Below are positions 48,044 through 58,227 of a stretch of DNA of 64,000 nt, one piece after another (the stretch's first letter is position 1; the number at the start of each line of letters is the position of its first letter). The notes under the pieces were generated by a model. The model was not told the origin of the DNA, did no database searches, and saw only the letters and a program-made list of their open reading frames with translations. Source of the DNA: Microbacterium sp. 1S1 (GTDB lineage: Bacteria > Actinomycetota > Actinomycetes > Actinomycetales > Microbacteriaceae); assembly GCF_008271365.1 (NCBI RefSeq), contig NZ_CP043430.1, forward strand, positions 2,852,001-2,916,000. The letters are read 5' to 3'. The translations under genes were made by a program, and so were the position numbers.

Positions 48044-49392
48044 GCGCGCCACCCCGACTTCCAATCCTCCTCCTCCGAGAGCGCGATCGCCTCCCCGGCG
48101 AGGACGACGGAGCCGGCGATGACCACCGCCCGCCTGTCCGACGCGGCGGCCCACTCGCGCGCAGCGTCCGCGGCGTCCGCGAGCGAGGAGTGGACCGTGG
48201 CACGCTGCCCGCTCTGCTCGACCAGGTCGGCGATGAGATCCGCGTCGCTCGCGCGGTCGGACTCGGGCGCCGTTGCGAACACGTGAGCGGCCACGGGGGC
48301 GAGACGGGCGACGATTCCCGCCGCGTCCTTGTCTGCAAGGACGCCGAGCACGAGGCCCCACTCGTCGAAGTCGAAGCTGTCGTCCAGCGCTTGGGCGAGC
48401 GCAGCGGCACCGTGCGGATTGTGCGCCGCGTCGACGATGACCGTCGGCGCGATGCCCAGGAGTTGCAGGCGCCCCGGAGAGGTGCTGCCCTGGAGCCCGT
48501 CCGAGATGACTCCCCCTGCGATGGCCTGCCCCGCGCCGCCGATGAGCGACTCGACGGCGGCGACCGCGAGGGCGGCGTTGTGTCCCTGGTGGGCGCCGTA
48601 CAGCGGCAGGTACTCCTCCTCGTACTGCCCCGCGAGCCCGCGGATCGTCAGGAGCTGACCGCCGACGGCGAGCTTCTGCTCGGCGAGTCCGAAGTCCTCG
48701 CCCTCGAAGGCGATCGTGGCATGACGCTCGGCCGCGACGCGGCGCAGCACGGCGGCGGCCTCGGGCGGCTGCTGGGCGGAGACCACGGCAGCGCCCTCCT
48801 TGATGATGCCGGCCTTGACCTGGGCGATCTCGGCGATGGTGCCCCCCAGGCGGTCGGCATGATCGATGTCGATGGGGGCGAACACAGCGACGTCACCGTC
48901 GGCCGTGTTCGTCGAGTCCCACTCTCCGCCCATGCCGACTTCGAGGACGAGCACGTCGACGGGCGCATCGGCGACGGCGACGAAAGCGAGCACCGTCAGC
49001 AGCTCGAAGAACGTCAGCGGAGCCTCCCCCGCCGCCTCGAGCTCGGCGTCGACGATCGCCACGAACGGCTCGATCTCGTCCCAGGCGTCGGCCACGGCCT
49101 CGTCCGCGATCGGTTCCCCGTCGATCATGATGCGCTCGGTGAACCGCTCCAGGTGCGGACTCGTGAACAGGCCGGTTCGCAGGTCGTGCGCCCGCAGCAG
49201 GCTTTCGATCATCCGCGCGGTCGACGTCTTGCCGTTGGTGCCGGTGATGTGGATGACCCGGTACGTGCGCTGCGGATCGTCGAGGTACTCGAGGATCCGC
49301 GCGGTCCGCTCCTTGCGCGGCTGCACCCAGCGTTCCCCCGCGCGGCTCAGCAGCGTCTCGTAGACGGCGTCGGCCCGGTCTCTCGCACTCAT
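48040..49392 (-). CDS. folC: Folylpolyglutamate/dihydrofolate synthase
   Basis: 450 residues. Adds glutamates to folates and makes dihydrofolate. The Mur-ligase-like ATP site is [12 protein letters not shown] near residue 50, followed by [15 protein letters not shown]. The central domain has [12 protein letters not shown]; the C-terminal domain has [12 protein letters not shown]. It overlaps ileS by 4 nt, so the run ileS-folC-DUF4233-ndk is one operon. Confidence 0.96.
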   Translation of the reverse strand: MSARDRADAVYETLLSRAGERWVQPRKERTARILEYLDDPQRTYRVIHITGTNGKTSTARMIESLLRAHDLRTGLFTSPHLERFTERIMIDGEPIADEAVADAWDEIEPFVAIVDAELEAAGEAPLTFFELLTVLAFVAVADAPVDVLVLEVGMGGEWDSTNTADGDVAVFAPIDIDHADRLGGTIAEIAQVKAGIIKEGAAVVSAQQPPEAAAVLRRVAAERHATIAFEGEDFGLAEQKLAVGGQLLTIRGLAGQYEEEYLPLYGAHQGHNAALAVAAVESLIGGAGQAIAGGVISDGLQGSTSPGRLQLLGIAPTVIVDAAHNPHGAAALAQALDDSFDFDEWGLVLGVLADKDAAGIVARLAPVAAHVFATAPESDRASDADLIADLVEQSGQRATVHSSLADAADAAREWAAASDRRAVVIAGSVVLAGEAIALSEEEDWKSGWRA

Positions 49393-52300
49393 GCGCCCAC
49401 CTTCTCCAGGTTCGTGTCGATCGTGACGAGGAGCGGCGCCTTCCCGGCCCCGAGGGCCTTCGCCCCGCTCCGGTGCACGCCGCCCCCAGGGCTCGTGACC
49501 TCGTCGACGAGCCGGTCGAGGTCGTCCGTCGGCTGCACGGCGAACGCGACGGCGAGCGTCTCGGCGGCGATGAGGTAGGCGTGGGTCTCCAGCGCCGCCG
49601 CCTCCGCCGGGGCTGCGTTCAGGGCCAGCACGATCCTGTCGCTGACGTCGAGACCGGCGTTCTTACGCGCCTCCTGTACGACGCGGATGGCGTCGCGGGC
49701 GATGCCCTCCGCCTCCAGTTCCGGCGTCGTGTCGGTGTCGAGCAGGACGAACCCGCCCGACGGCACGATCGCCAGTGCCTCGCCCTCGGGACGACCGGTG
49801 GTCTCCAGGACCAGGTCGTACTCCGCGGGTTCCAGTGCGATGCCACCGGCGGTCACGACGCCGTCGGTCTCGGACCAGTCGCCGGAACGCGCCGCCTGGA
49901 TGGCCTTCTGCACGTCCTTGCCGAGGCGCGGCCCCGCGGCCCGGGCGTTGACGCTCAGACGGTGGCTGATGCCGTACTCCCCCGCCGCCTCGTCGGTCAG
50001 CGGGACGAGTTCCACGGTCTTGACGTTGAGCTCCTCGCGGAGGATGTCCTCGAACTGACCCAGGTCGGCTGCGAGCGGCGACACGACCGTGAGTCGCGCG
50101 AGCGGCAGGCGCACGCGGAGCTTCTCCTTCTTGCGCAGCGCGTTGCCGACGCTGGACAGCTCCCGGACGGCATCCATGGCATCGCGGATCTCGTCGGCCG
50201 CGGGGAACTGCTTCGCGTCTGGCCAGTCCTGCAGGTGCACGCTGCGCCCGCCGGTGAGGCCCTGCCACACGCGCTCGCTGATGAGCGGGACGAGCGGCGC
50301 GGCCACACGGCACAGCGTCTCCAGCACGGTGTAGAGCGTGTCGAAGGCCTCGCGGCTCTTCGGGTCGTCCGTCACGCCCACCCAGAACCGGTCGCGCGAA
50401 CGGCGGATGTACCAGTTCGTCAGAATCTCGGCGAAGTCGCGAAGTCGTGCGGACGCGGTCGTCGAGTCGAGACCCTCCAGGTCGGCGCGCACCTCCCGGA
50501 CGAGGTCGCCCAGGCGCGCGAGGATGTAGCGGTCCAGGACGTCGGTCGAGTCGGTGCGCCACGACGCTTCGTACCCGCCCCCCGTGGCCGCTGAGCCGGT
50601 CGAAGCATTGGCATACGTCGCGAAGAAGTACCACGAGTTCCACAGCGGCAGCAGGAACTCCCGGACGCCCGAGCGGATGCCCTCCTCGGTGACGATGAGG
50701 TTGCCGCCGCGGAGCACCGCGCTCGACATGAGGAACCAGCGCATCGCGTCGGACCCGTCGCGGTCCAGCACCTCCGACACGTCGGGGTAATTCCGCAGCG
50801 ACTTCGACATCTTGTAGCCGTCGCTGCCGAGCACGATGCCGTGGCAGCTGACGCCGGTGAACGCCGGGCGGTTGAACAGCGCCGTCGAGAGCACGTGCAT
50901 GACGTAGAACCAGCCGCGGGTCTGACCGATGTACTCCACGATGAAGTCCGCCGGGGAGTGCGAGTCGAACCACTCCTGGTTCTCGAAGGGATAGTGCACC
51001 TGGGCGTACGGCATCGACCCGGAGTCGAACCACACGTCGAAGACGTCGCCGATCCGCCGCATCGTGCTCTTTCCCGTCGGGTCGTCCGGATTCGGCCGGG
51101 TCAGGTGATCGATGTAGGGACGGTGGAGATCGACCTCACCCTCGGGGTTGCGCGGGAGCGTGCCGAAGTCGCGCTCCAGCTCTTCCAAGGAACCGTAGGC
51201 GTCGACCCGCGGGTACTCCGGGTCGTCGCTCTTCCAGATCGGGATGGGCGAGCCCCAGTACCGGTTGCGGCTGATCGACCAGTCGCGTGCACCCTCGAGC
51301 CACTTGCCGAACTGCCCCTCCTTCACGTTCTCCGGCACCCAGGTGATCTGCTCGTTGTTGGCGAGGAGGTCGTCCTTGATGTCGGTGACCCGGATGAACC
51401 AGCTCGACACGGCCTTGTAGATCAGGGGATTCCGGCAGCGCCAGCAGTGCGGGTACGAGTGCTCGTAGCTGTGCAGCCGGACCAGGCGGCCGTTGTCGCG
51501 GATGATCCGCACGAGCGGGGTGTTCGCGTCCATCCACAGTTCGCCCGCGACGTCGGTCACGTTCGGGAGGAAGCGTCCGCCGTCGTCGAGGGACAGGATC
51601 GTCGGGATGCCCGCCGCCCCCGCGACGCGCTGGTCGTCCTCGCCGTAGGCCGGTGCCTGGTGGACGATACCGGTGCCGTCGGTCGTGGTGACGTAGTCGT
51701 CGACGAGGATGCGCCACGCGTTCGCCGTCCCGTAGGTCTCCTCGTCCGCGTAGTAGTCGAAGAGGCGGTCGTAGGTGACGTCGGCCAGGTCGGAGCCGCG
51801 CAGCGTCGCGTCGACCGCGGCGAGCGCATCCTCCGCGCTCTCGTAGCCGAGGTCCTTGGCGTAGCCCCCGAGGAGGTCCTTGGCGAGAAGGTATCGGTGC
51901 GCGGAGGCCTCGACGGCGAGCTGGTCGGCCGACGGCAGGGCGCGGCCCTGATGCACGTCCGAGGCGCCGGCGGGACCGGCGGGCAGCACGACGTACTCGA
52001 TGTCCGGGCCCACAGCGAGCGCGAGGTTCGTCGGCAGCGTCCAGGGTGTGGTGGTCCAGGCGAGGGCACGCACGCCCGTGAGTCCGAGCGCTTCCGCCTT
52101 CGCGCCGGTCAGCGGGAAGGTGACGGTCACCGACGGATCCTGACGCATCTGGTACACGTCGTCGTCCATGCGCAGCTCATGCGCGGACAGCGGCGTCTCA
52201 TCGCGCCAGCAGTACGGGAGTACTCGGTAGCCCTCGTAGGCGAGCCCCTTGTCGTACAGGGTCTTGAACGCCCAGAGCACGCTCTCCATGTATCCGAGGT

Positions 52301-52793
52301 CGAGCGTTTTGTAGCCGCGCTCGAAGTCCACCCACCGCGCCTGGCGGGTGACGTAGTCCTCCCACTCCCGCGTGTACTTCAGGACCGAGGAACGCGCCTT
52401 CTCGTTGAAGACGTCGATCCCCATCTCTTCGATCTCGCTCTTCTCGGTGATCCCGAGCTGCTTCATCGCCTCGAGTTCGGCAGGGAGCCCGTGCGTGTCC
52501 CAGCCGAACACCCGGTCCACCTTGTGCCCGATCATGGTCTGGAAGCGCGGGAACACGTCCTTCGCGTAGCCCGTAAGGAGGTGGCCGTAGTGCGGCAGAC
52601 CGTTCGCGAACGGAGGACCGTCGTAGAACACCCACTCGGGGGCGCCCTCGCGCTGCTCGATGGAGGCGCGGAAGGTGTCGTCGGTCTTCCAGAAGTCGAG
52701 CACCTCCTCCTCGATCTGCGGGAAGCGGGGGCTCGGCGCCACAGTGGCGGCCTGGTCGGCGGCGGGGCCGAAGGAGGAGCGCGGGTAGGTCAT
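49389..52793 (-). CDS. ileS: Isoleucyl-tRNA synthetase (long, eukaryotic-like type)
   Basis: 1134 residues from ATG 52793. Charges tRNA-Ile. Class I motifs are PHYGH (67-71, HIGH) and KMSKS (661-665); the CP1 editing domain lies between, with a CWRC zinc-like pair. Length and the lack of the C-terminal zinc finger fit the eukaryotic-like IleS2 group, members of which tend to be less sensitive to mupirocin (known for the group; not shown here). Expression is controlled by an upstream T-box. folC overlaps its end by 4 nt. Confidence 0.96.
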   Translation of the reverse strand: MTYPRSSFGPAADQAATVAPSPRFPQIEEEVLDFWKTDDTFRASIEQREGAPEWVFYDGPPFANGLPHYGHLLTGYAKDVFPRFQTMIGHKVDRVFGWDTHGLPAELEAMKQLGITEKSEIEEMGIDVFNEKARSSVLKYTREWEDYVTRQARWVDFERGYKTLDLGYMESVLWAFKTLYDKGLAYEGYRVLPYCWRDETPLSAHELRMDDDVYQMRQDPSVTVTFPLTGAKAEALGLTGVRALAWTTTPWTLPTNLALAVGPDIEYVVLPAGPAGASDVHQGRALPSADQLAVEASAHRYLLAKDLLGGYAKDLGYESAEDALAAVDATLRGSDLADVTYDRLFDYYADEETYGTANAWRILVDDYVTTTDGTGIVHQAPAYGEDDQRVAGAAGIPTILSLDDGGRFLPNVTDVAGELWMDANTPLVRIIRDNGRLVRLHSYEHSYPHCWRCRNPLIYKAVSSWFIRVTDIKDDLLANNEQITWVPENVKEGQFGKWLEGARDWSISRNRYWGSPIPIWKSDDPEYPRVDAYGSLEELERDFGTLPRNPEGEVDLHRPYIDHLTRPNPDDPTGKSTMRRIGDVFDVWFDSGSMPYAQVHYPFENQEWFDSHSPADFIVEYIGQTRGWFYVMHVLSTALFNRPAFTGVSCHGIVLGSDGYKMSKSLRNYPDVSEVLDRDGSDAMRWFLMSSAVLRGGNLIVTEEGIRSGVREFLLPLWNSWYFFATYANASTGSAATGGGYEASWRTDSTDVLDRYILARLGDLVREVRADLEGLDSTTASARLRDFAEILTNWYIRRSRDRFWVGVTDDPKSREAFDTLYTVLETLCRVAAPLVPLISERVWQGLTGGRSVHLQDWPDAKQFPAADEIRDAMDAVRELSSVGNALRKKEKLRVRLPLARLTVVSPLAADLGQFEDILREELNVKTVELVPLTDEAAGEYGISHRLSVNARAAGPRLGKDVQKAIQAARSGDWSETDGVVTAGGIALEPAEYDLVLETTGRPEGEALAIVPSGGFVLLDTDTTPELEAEGIARDAIRVVQEARKNAGLDVSDRIVLALNAAPAEAAALETHAYLIAAETLAVAFAVQPTDDLDRLVDEVTSPGGGVHRSGAKALGAGKAPLLVTIDTNLEKVGA

Positions 52794-53012
52794 GGTCTCT
52801 CGCAGTGGTCGTCGTGGCGGATGCTGCTGCGAGGACGACCCTCCCGGACCGCGGTACCACCTCGCGTGCCCCTGCGCCCCCGTCGTCAAGCTCAGGGACC
52901 CACGGACCACTCTCACTGCGGCTGTGACGGGCCTGCCCCGCTCGGTTCTACTGAGTCCGTCTCCGGACCGTTCTTCCGAGAGCTCCCCGGTGATGGCCGG
53001 ATCGATGCTCGT
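52794..53012 (-). promoter_or_regulatory. T-box riboswitch of ileS (specifier AUC)
   Basis: The minus-strand leader contains the T-box core GAGGTGGTACCGCGG (52863-52849), which binds the uncharged tRNA acceptor end. Upstream is stem I, with specifier AUC (Ile) in GGCCATCACCGG at 52994-52992, a GGAAGAACGG bulge-like segment and AGTAGAACCG, matching the features of actinobacterial ileS T-boxes. Such leaders usually act on translation in this phylum by freeing the ribosome binding site. Ends are approximate. Confidence 0.9.
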
Positions 53013-53018
53013 ACGGCC

Positions 53019-53047
53019 ATTGTACCGTCGCGGATTCTCTTCGATGT
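53019..53047 (-). promoter_or_regulatory. Probable ileS promoter
   Basis: A -10 box TACAAT lies at 53024-53019, about 7 bp before the inferred leader start. The -35 region is poor (a GACATC or ACATCG near 53047). It fits well just upstream of stem I. Confidence 0.5.
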
Positions 53048-53093
53048 CGCAGGATCCGGGGGAATCTCTGCGACCCGGGGCGGTTTCTGCGAC
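53046..53093. repeat. GTCGCAG-type repeats left of the DUF559 gene
   Basis: GTCGCAGGATCCGGGGGAATCTCTGCGAC (53046-53074) is an inverted pair, followed by another TCTGCGAC at 53086-53093. The same word family recurs at 54076-54250 on the other side of the DUF559 gene. Confidence 0.6.
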
Positions 53094-53094
53094 G

Positions 53095-53946
53095 TCACGC
53101 GGTCCGGGCACGATGCAATCCCTGGGCGACGGCGCGCATGATGAGGTCCTGCACCACGGGCCACTCGTCCATCACCTGGTGATAGCCGAGGCGGATGACA
53201 TGGAAACCACGCAGCTTCAGCTCCGCATCGTGACGGTTGTCCTGGTCACGCTGCGGTCCGACATGGGTGCCGCCGTCGATCTGCAGCACGAGCCGTTCGC
53301 CGATCAGCGCATCCACCCGATGGCCGGCGATCCACGTCTGGAAGTGCAGCGGGACGCGGAGCCAGCGCAGTCGCACGCGCAAGTACGTCTCGAGCCCCGC
53401 GTCCGCGAACGGCATGGCGTCGGCCAGGAGCCTCCGCCCGTGCGGTCCCCACGGGAGTCGGAGCAGCCTCTCTCGATCGACGAGCCCCTTGTTCAACGCC
53501 GACTCCCAGGTCGCGAGCGCCCGCTCGTACGGTTCGCACGTGGACACCAGGCTCAGCACGTTCTCGATCGGGTCCTCCAGATTATCGGGGTGTCTCGGGA
53601 CGAGGGGCCGAGCCCAGTGCACGCGGACCCCCCGTGGCTTCCCGCCCCGGCTCCCCGGGCTGGCGGCGAGGTGAAGGCGCGGTGACTCGTCGTGTACCCA
53701 GATCCCCAGCCGCCGCGCCTGCGTCACGCACGTGAGGCGAACGCCGTGCTGTGCCGCGGTCACCCGAAGCGGATCGGCGTCGGGCAGCGCCACCCACCCG
53801 ACCCGCACCCGGCGGATGATCCGCTCCACGACCGCCGTCTCGAGGTCGTACCGGCTGACCCCGCGTTCTCGGAGCCGCTCGACCCGTGCGATCCCGTCGA
53901 CCTCGCGCATCGCCCGCAGCAGCCGCGTCCGCCTCGTTCCGTCCAT
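53095..53946 (-). CDS. DUF559 nuclease-like protein with AbiEi-like N-terminus
   Basis: 283 residues from ATG 53946. The N-terminal third resembles the winged-helix part of AbiEi-type proteins ([23 protein letters not shown]). The C-terminal domain is a DUF559/Vsr-like nuclease fold: [18 protein letters not shown], then [25 protein letters not shown], with candidate catalytic Asp and Gln/Asp residues. Such orphan genes are frequent in Microbacterium and are of uncertain function; no toxin partner is next to it. It is flanked by GTCGCAG repeats. Confidence 0.82.
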   Translation of the reverse strand: MDGTRRTRLLRAMREVDGIARVERLRERGVSRYDLETAVVERIIRRVRVGWVALPDADPLRVTAAQHGVRLTCVTQARRLGIWVHDESPRLHLAASPGSRGGKPRGVRVHWARPLVPRHPDNLEDPIENVLSLVSTCEPYERALATWESALNKGLVDRERLLRLPWGPHGRRLLADAMPFADAGLETYLRVRLRWLRVPLHFQTWIAGHRVDALIGERLVLQIDGGTHVGPQRDQDNRHDAELKLRGFHVIRLGYHQVMDEWPVVQDLIMRAVAQGLHRARTA

Positions 53947-54075
53947 GTCCTCGATGCTGCTCCCCCGTACGCTCCCTCCTCCCTGAGTCGGCCGGGTCAA
54001 CTCAGCCGCTGTGCACAACCCGCCTTCGCTCCCTCGTGTGCAGTCTCAGTCCCCCGCCTCGGGGCCCCGGCCGAC

Positions 54076-54250
54076 ATCGCAGATCCACGCTCGCGGCGGA
54101 GATCCCGACCGAGAGTCTGCGACCTCGCACGGATCTGCGACGCTCCGCAGGCGGGAGTCCCGGGGTCGCGTCGGGCAGGGGCGGTCGCAGATCGGACGTC
54201 GCGTCGCAGGTTGCCGCGGAGAGCCTGCGACACGGCGCGGATCTGCGACT
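54076..54250. repeat. GTCGCAG-type palindromic repeat cluster
   Basis: In 54060-54260 the word (G)TCGCAGATC or its reverse occurs repeatedly: TCGCAGATC at 54077-54085 and 54185-54193, GTCGCAGG at 54203-54210, GTCTGCGAC about 54115-54123, ATCTGCGA at 54133-54140, CCTGCGAC about 54224-54231, and GATCTGCGAC at about 54240-54249. The block from TCGCAGATC at 54185 to the last GATCTGCGA is a nested inverted repeat. This fills most of the 345-bp gap between the DUF559 and pentapeptide-like genes; no gene is seen. Confidence 0.7.
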
Positions 54251-54291
54251 CCGGAGCTGGAGGTGTCGGAGGGACGACGTAGCCTCGGAGG

Positions 54292-54933
54292 ATGCCGAAG
54301 CCCCCGACCGCGCCCCGAATCTCCGCGCCCGATCTGCCGCCCGTGCTGGAGCCGCGCGAAGCCGCCCGCCGCGCCGACCTCGTCGCCGCCGCGCTGGACC
54401 TCGCGGGTACCGTCGACCTCGCGTACGCCACGCTCGAGCAGTGCGCGGTGCAGGCGGACGCGGACAGCATCGACCTCACCGGGGGCACCCTGCTGGACGT
54501 CGACTTTCCCGACCCGCGCATCGCCTCACTCCGGATGCGGAACGCGAGCGTCCGCCGGCTCCGGGTCACCGCAGGGCGCATCGGTACCCTCGACCTCAGC
54601 GACGCCCGCGTGGCGGAGCTCGAGCTGCGCGACGTGCGCATCGACTACCTGAACCTGGGGGCCGCCCGCGCTGACGACGTCGACATCGTCGGCTGTGACA
54701 TCCGCACGATCGACCTCCCGCAGGCCGAGCTGACGCGCGTCCGGTTCCGGACCACGCGCAGCGACGAGGTCGACCCCCGGGGCTTGCGTGCGAAGGACCT
54801 CGATCTGCGGGGCCTCGACGCGCTCTCCTACCTCGACGTCCAGAGCCTCCGCGGAGCGACCCTCTCGTCGATGCAGGTGCAGCAGCTCGCGCCGGTGATG
54901 GCGACGGGTCTGGGGATCATCGTCACGGATTGA
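54292..54933 (+). CDS. Pentapeptide-repeat-like protein
   Basis: 213 residues. The middle has regular five-residue periodicity with Leu/Ile and Asp/Arg (ASLRMRNASVRRLRVTAGRIGTLDL and similar), compatible with a right-handed quadrilateral beta-helix. N-terminal half is helical and Pro-rich. Some such proteins mimic DNA and protect gyrase; there is no evidence for that here. Its last 11 bp overlap the convergent ABC gene. Confidence 0.8.
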   Translation: MPKPPTAPRISAPDLPPVLEPREAARRADLVAAALDLAGTVDLAYATLEQCAVQADADSIDLTGGTLLDVDFPDPRIASLRMRNASVRRLRVTAGRIGTLDLSDARVAELELRDVRIDYLNLGAARADDVDIVGCDIRTIDLPQAELTRVRFRTTRSDEVDPRGLRAKDLDLRGLDALSYLDVQSLRGATLSSMQVQQLAPVMATGLGIIVTD

Positions 54934-56431
54934 CGGGCCCGCTCGCCGCGAGCAACTCCCGCGTGAACGGATGCTGCGGGGCGGCGAACACGTCCGCCGT
55001 CCGTCCCTGCTCCACGATCCTGCCGTCCTGCATCACCACGACGTCATCCGCCACCGCCCCCACGACGTCGAGGTCATGGGAGACGAACACCATCGTCAGC
55101 CGGCGTTCCTCCTGCACTCGTGCGAGAAGCCGGAGCACCCGCTCCCGGACCGACGGGTCGAGGGCCGAGACCGGTTCGTCGAGTACCAGCACCTCGGGGT
55201 CCGCCGCGAGGGCACGCGCCACGGCGGCCCGCTGCCGCTGACCGCCCGACAGCGCCGAGGGTCGACGCTCCGCCAGCGCCCCGTCGAGCCCGACCTCCGC
55301 GAGCAGCGCCGCCACGCGCGCGCGTCGCTCGCCCCGGGGCACGCCGCCCGCTTCCAGCGCCTCCTCCAGAGAACGGCCGACCGTCCACCGGGGGTCGAAC
55401 GCCCCGAGCGGATTCTGGTGCACGAGCTGCACCCTCGGCGTCCCGTTCCACCGCAGCACTCCCGCATCTGGTGATTCGACCCCGACCATCATCCGGGCGA
55501 GAGTCGTCTTGCCCGATCCGGACTCGCCGACGATGCCCAGCGTCCGTCCCGCAGCCACCGTGAACGACGCACCGACGACGGCCGGCGCCCCACGGAACGC
55601 CTTGGACACGCCGTCCACCACGAGCATGACCGCGGTCGACCCGGGGCGCTCCGCCCGCGGCTCGTGCATGGTCGCGGCGATGAGCTGCCGGGTGTACGGG
55701 TGCTGCGGGTCAGCCAGCACCTCCCCGACCGGTCCGGACTCCACGATCCGGCCTTCCTTCATCACGACCACCCGGTCCGCCACCCGCCGCACGGCCGCGA
55801 AATCGTGACTGATGAAGACCACGGCCGTACCGCGGTCGACGATCTCCCGGAGGAGCGCGAGGATCCGCGCCTGCACGGTCGCATCGAGGGCCGTCGTCGG
55901 CTCATCCGCCACGAGGACCGCAGGGTCCCCGGCCAGCGCGGAGGCGATGAGCGCGCGCTGCCGAAGACCGCCGGAGAGCTCGTGTGGGCGCTGCCGCGCG
56001 CGGCGGTCCGGGTCCGGCATCCACACCCGTCCCAGGAGCTCGCGCACCCGGGTCCGGATGGCCGACCGCCCCCGTGCGAGGGCGTGCAGCCGCAGCGGCT
56101 CCGCGATCTCGTCCGCGATCCGGCGCAGCGGGTCCAGCGACACGAGGGCGTCCTGCGAGACGAGGCCGATCCCGGTCCCGCGGATGCGACGCCAGCCGCG
56201 CTCGGTCAACGCAGCGGCGTCCACGCCGTCGATGCGGAGCCGGTCGACGTCGACCTCGGCCGCCGTCGGCGTGAGGCCGAGCAGCGCACGAGCAGAGAGC
56301 GTCTTACCGGCGCCTGACTCGCCCACGATCGCCACGCACTCGCCGGCCTCCGCCGTGAACGAGACGCCCTCCACCACCGGTGTCCCCGCGAAGGCGATGC
56401 GCAGCCCTTCCACCTCCAGTGTCGCGCTCAT
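54923..56431 (-). CDS. Fused double ABC ATPase (second Opp/Dpp-type system)
   Basis: 502 residues from ATG 56431. Two ATPase domains in tandem: first AIVGESGAGKT, LSGGLRQRA, VLVADEPTTALD; second, from about residue 265, GIVGESGSGKT, LSGGQRQRA, VLVLDEPVSALD. The zinc/iron-sulfur-like Cys linker seen in 4657-6585 is missing and the protein is about 140 residues shorter, so it is a different subfamily. It is last in the operon, overlapping the permease by 4 nt. Confidence 0.94.
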   Translation of the reverse strand: MSATLEVEGLRIAFAGTPVVEGVSFTAEAGECVAIVGESGAGKTLSARALLGLTPTAAEVDVDRLRIDGVDAAALTERGWRRIRGTGIGLVSQDALVSLDPLRRIADEIAEPLRLHALARGRSAIRTRVRELLGRVWMPDPDRRARQRPHELSGGLRQRALIASALAGDPAVLVADEPTTALDATVQARILALLREIVDRGTAVVFISHDFAAVRRVADRVVVMKEGRIVESGPVGEVLADPQHPYTRQLIAATMHEPRAERPGSTAVMLVVDGVSKAFRGAPAVVGASFTVAAGRTLGIVGESGSGKTTLARMMVGVESPDAGVLRWNGTPRVQLVHQNPLGAFDPRWTVGRSLEEALEAGGVPRGERRARVAALLAEVGLDGALAERRPSALSGGQRQRAAVARALAADPEVLVLDEPVSALDPSVRERVLRLLARVQEERRLTMVFVSHDLDVVGAVADDVVVMQDGRIVEQGRTADVFAAPQHPFTRELLAASGPVNP

Positions 56432-57240
56432 GCGTCCCTCCCGTCCGCCCGGGCCCGGAGGATCCGTCCGATCACCGTCGCGCAGATCACCGTCAGCGTG
56501 ATCGCGATACCGGGGAAGACGGACACCCACCACGCCTGTCCGAGGACATTGCGACCGCCCGCGAGCATGAGCCCCCACTCCGGGGTCGGCTCGGACGGTC
56601 CGAGGCCCAGGAAGCTCAGTCCGGCGGCGGCGAGGATGCTCGACCCGATGCCGATGGTCGCCAGAACGCTCAACGATCCCAGGACCCCCGGAACGACGTG
56701 CCTCCGGAACGCCCGCACCGGCGGCACACCGAGGATGCGTGCGGCCTCGACGTGCTCGGCCACACGCAGCGTGCGTGTCTGCACGCGGGCGAGCCGGACG
56801 TACACCGGAGCCGCGGCCAGCGTCACCGCGATCGCGATGTTCACGGGTCCCGGCCCCAGGACGGCCACGACGACCAGCGCCACGAGGAACTCGGGGAACG
56901 CCATGAGCACGTCGTTGATGCGCATGAGCGTGACGTCGACACCCCGCGGAGACGTACCGGCGATCGCCCCCACGAGCAGGCCCGCGACGAGGGCGGCCGC
57001 GGTGGCGAGCAGCCCGATGCCGACCGAGCGCCCGGCGCCGAAGACCACACGGGAGTACACGTCGCGGCCACTCTGGTCAGTGCCGAAGAGGTGTTCGCCG
57101 CTCGGCGGCAGGAGGGCGGCGCGAACCTCGGTCTGCAACGGATCGTGCGTGGCGAGCAGTCCCGGCCACAGCGCGGCGAGCGCGACGACCGCCAGCAGGC
57201 TCGCCGCAAGCGCCAGCAGGATCCGCTGCCCTCGACTCAT
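56428..57240 (-). CDS. ABC transporter permease, DppC/NikC type
   Basis: 270 residues, about six membrane helices, with the TDQSGRDVYSRVVFG segment after the first one (typical of DppC/NikC) and an EAA loop ARILGVPPVRAFRRHVVP. It overlaps both neighbours by 4 nt. Confidence 0.92.
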   Translation of the reverse strand: MSRGQRILLALAASLLAVVALAALWPGLLATHDPLQTEVRAALLPPSGEHLFGTDQSGRDVYSRVVFGAGRSVGIGLLATAAALVAGLLVGAIAGTSPRGVDVTLMRINDVLMAFPEFLVALVVVAVLGPGPVNIAIAVTLAAAPVYVRLARVQTRTLRVAEHVEAARILGVPPVRAFRRHVVPGVLGSLSVLATIGIGSSILAAAGLSFLGLGPSEPTPEWGLMLAGGRNVLGQAWWVSVFPGIAITLTVICATVIGRILRARADGRDA

Positions 57241-58181
57241 CGGACGGCTCCCGCCCGGGTGTCCGCCACGCGGGGGTCGATCAGTGGATGCACGAGCTCC
57301 ACCACCACGTTGATGACGACGAAGACGAGGGCACTCAGCAGGATGATCCCGGTGAGGACCGGCAGGTCGCGGTCGTTGATGGCGGCGAGGGTGACCCGGC
57401 CGAGACCGGGGCGCGCGAAGACGGTCTCGACGAGAACCGCGCCCCCGAGGACCGAACCGGTGAGGTAGGCGGCGAGGGTGACCGCTGATGCGGCCCCGTG
57501 CCGCACCCCGTGCCGCAGGGTGAACCAGGTCGGCCCTGCTCCCCGTGCACGGACCGTCTCCGCGAACGGCAGCCGCTCCGCCTGCATCAGGCCGTCCCGG
57601 AGCACCTGGCTCAGCAGCGCCCCCACGGGGAGGGCGAGGGTGACGGCCGGCAACACGATGGTCGCGGGGTTGCGTGCGCCCGAGACAGGGAACCAGCCCA
57701 GTCCGAAGGCGAAGACGCTCAGCAGCAGCAGCCCGATCCAGAACACGGGCGACGAGAGCACCACGAGCTCGATCCCTGCGGCGATGGTGCGCCCGACATG
57801 TCCCCGCACGAGCACCGTCACCGCGAGGGCGAGGACGACGGCGATCACCAGCGCGAGAGCCGAGAGCTGCACGGTCGCGCCGAGCTGCCGTCCGATGACC
57901 TCGGAAACGGGGAGGCGCAGTTGGTACGACTCGCCGAAGTCTCCCCGTGCGAGCTGCCCGATGAAGGAGATGTACTGCTCGAGCGGCGGGCGATCGAGTC
58001 CCAGGTCCGCGCGGATGCCGTCCTTGACGGCCTCACTCACCTGCGCCTGCGGCCCCAGCATCACCGACACCGGGTCGCCGGGGATCACCCGGAACGCCAG
58101 GAATGCGACGGTGGCCGCCCCCCAGAGCACCACGACCACCGAGGCGGCGAGCCCGAGCGCGCGGCCGAGCACCGCCTTCAC
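57237..58181 (-). CDS. ABC transporter permease, DppB/NikB type
   Basis: 314 residues with a start MKAVLGRALGLAASVVVV and about six membrane helices. The VIPGDPVSVMLGP segment after helix 1 and the EAA loop region (ETVRARGAGPTWFTLRHGVRHG) identify the DppB class. It follows the binding protein gene after 46 bp. Confidence 0.92.
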   Translation of the reverse strand: MKAVLGRALGLAASVVVVLWGAATVAFLAFRVIPGDPVSVMLGPQAQVSEAVKDGIRADLGLDRPPLEQYISFIGQLARGDFGESYQLRLPVSEVIGRQLGATVQLSALALVIAVVLALAVTVLVRGHVGRTIAAGIELVVLSSPVFWIGLLLLSVFAFGLGWFPVSGARNPATIVLPAVTLALPVGALLSQVLRDGLMQAERLPFAETVRARGAGPTWFTLRHGVRHGAASAVTLAAYLTGSVLGGAVLVETVFARPGLGRVTLAAINDRDLPVLTGIILLSALVFVVINVVVELVHPLIDPRVADTRAGAVR

Positions 58182-58227
58182 GGTTCGATCACTCCGCCTG
58201 CTCCCTCGAAACGACGGCCGCCCGATA

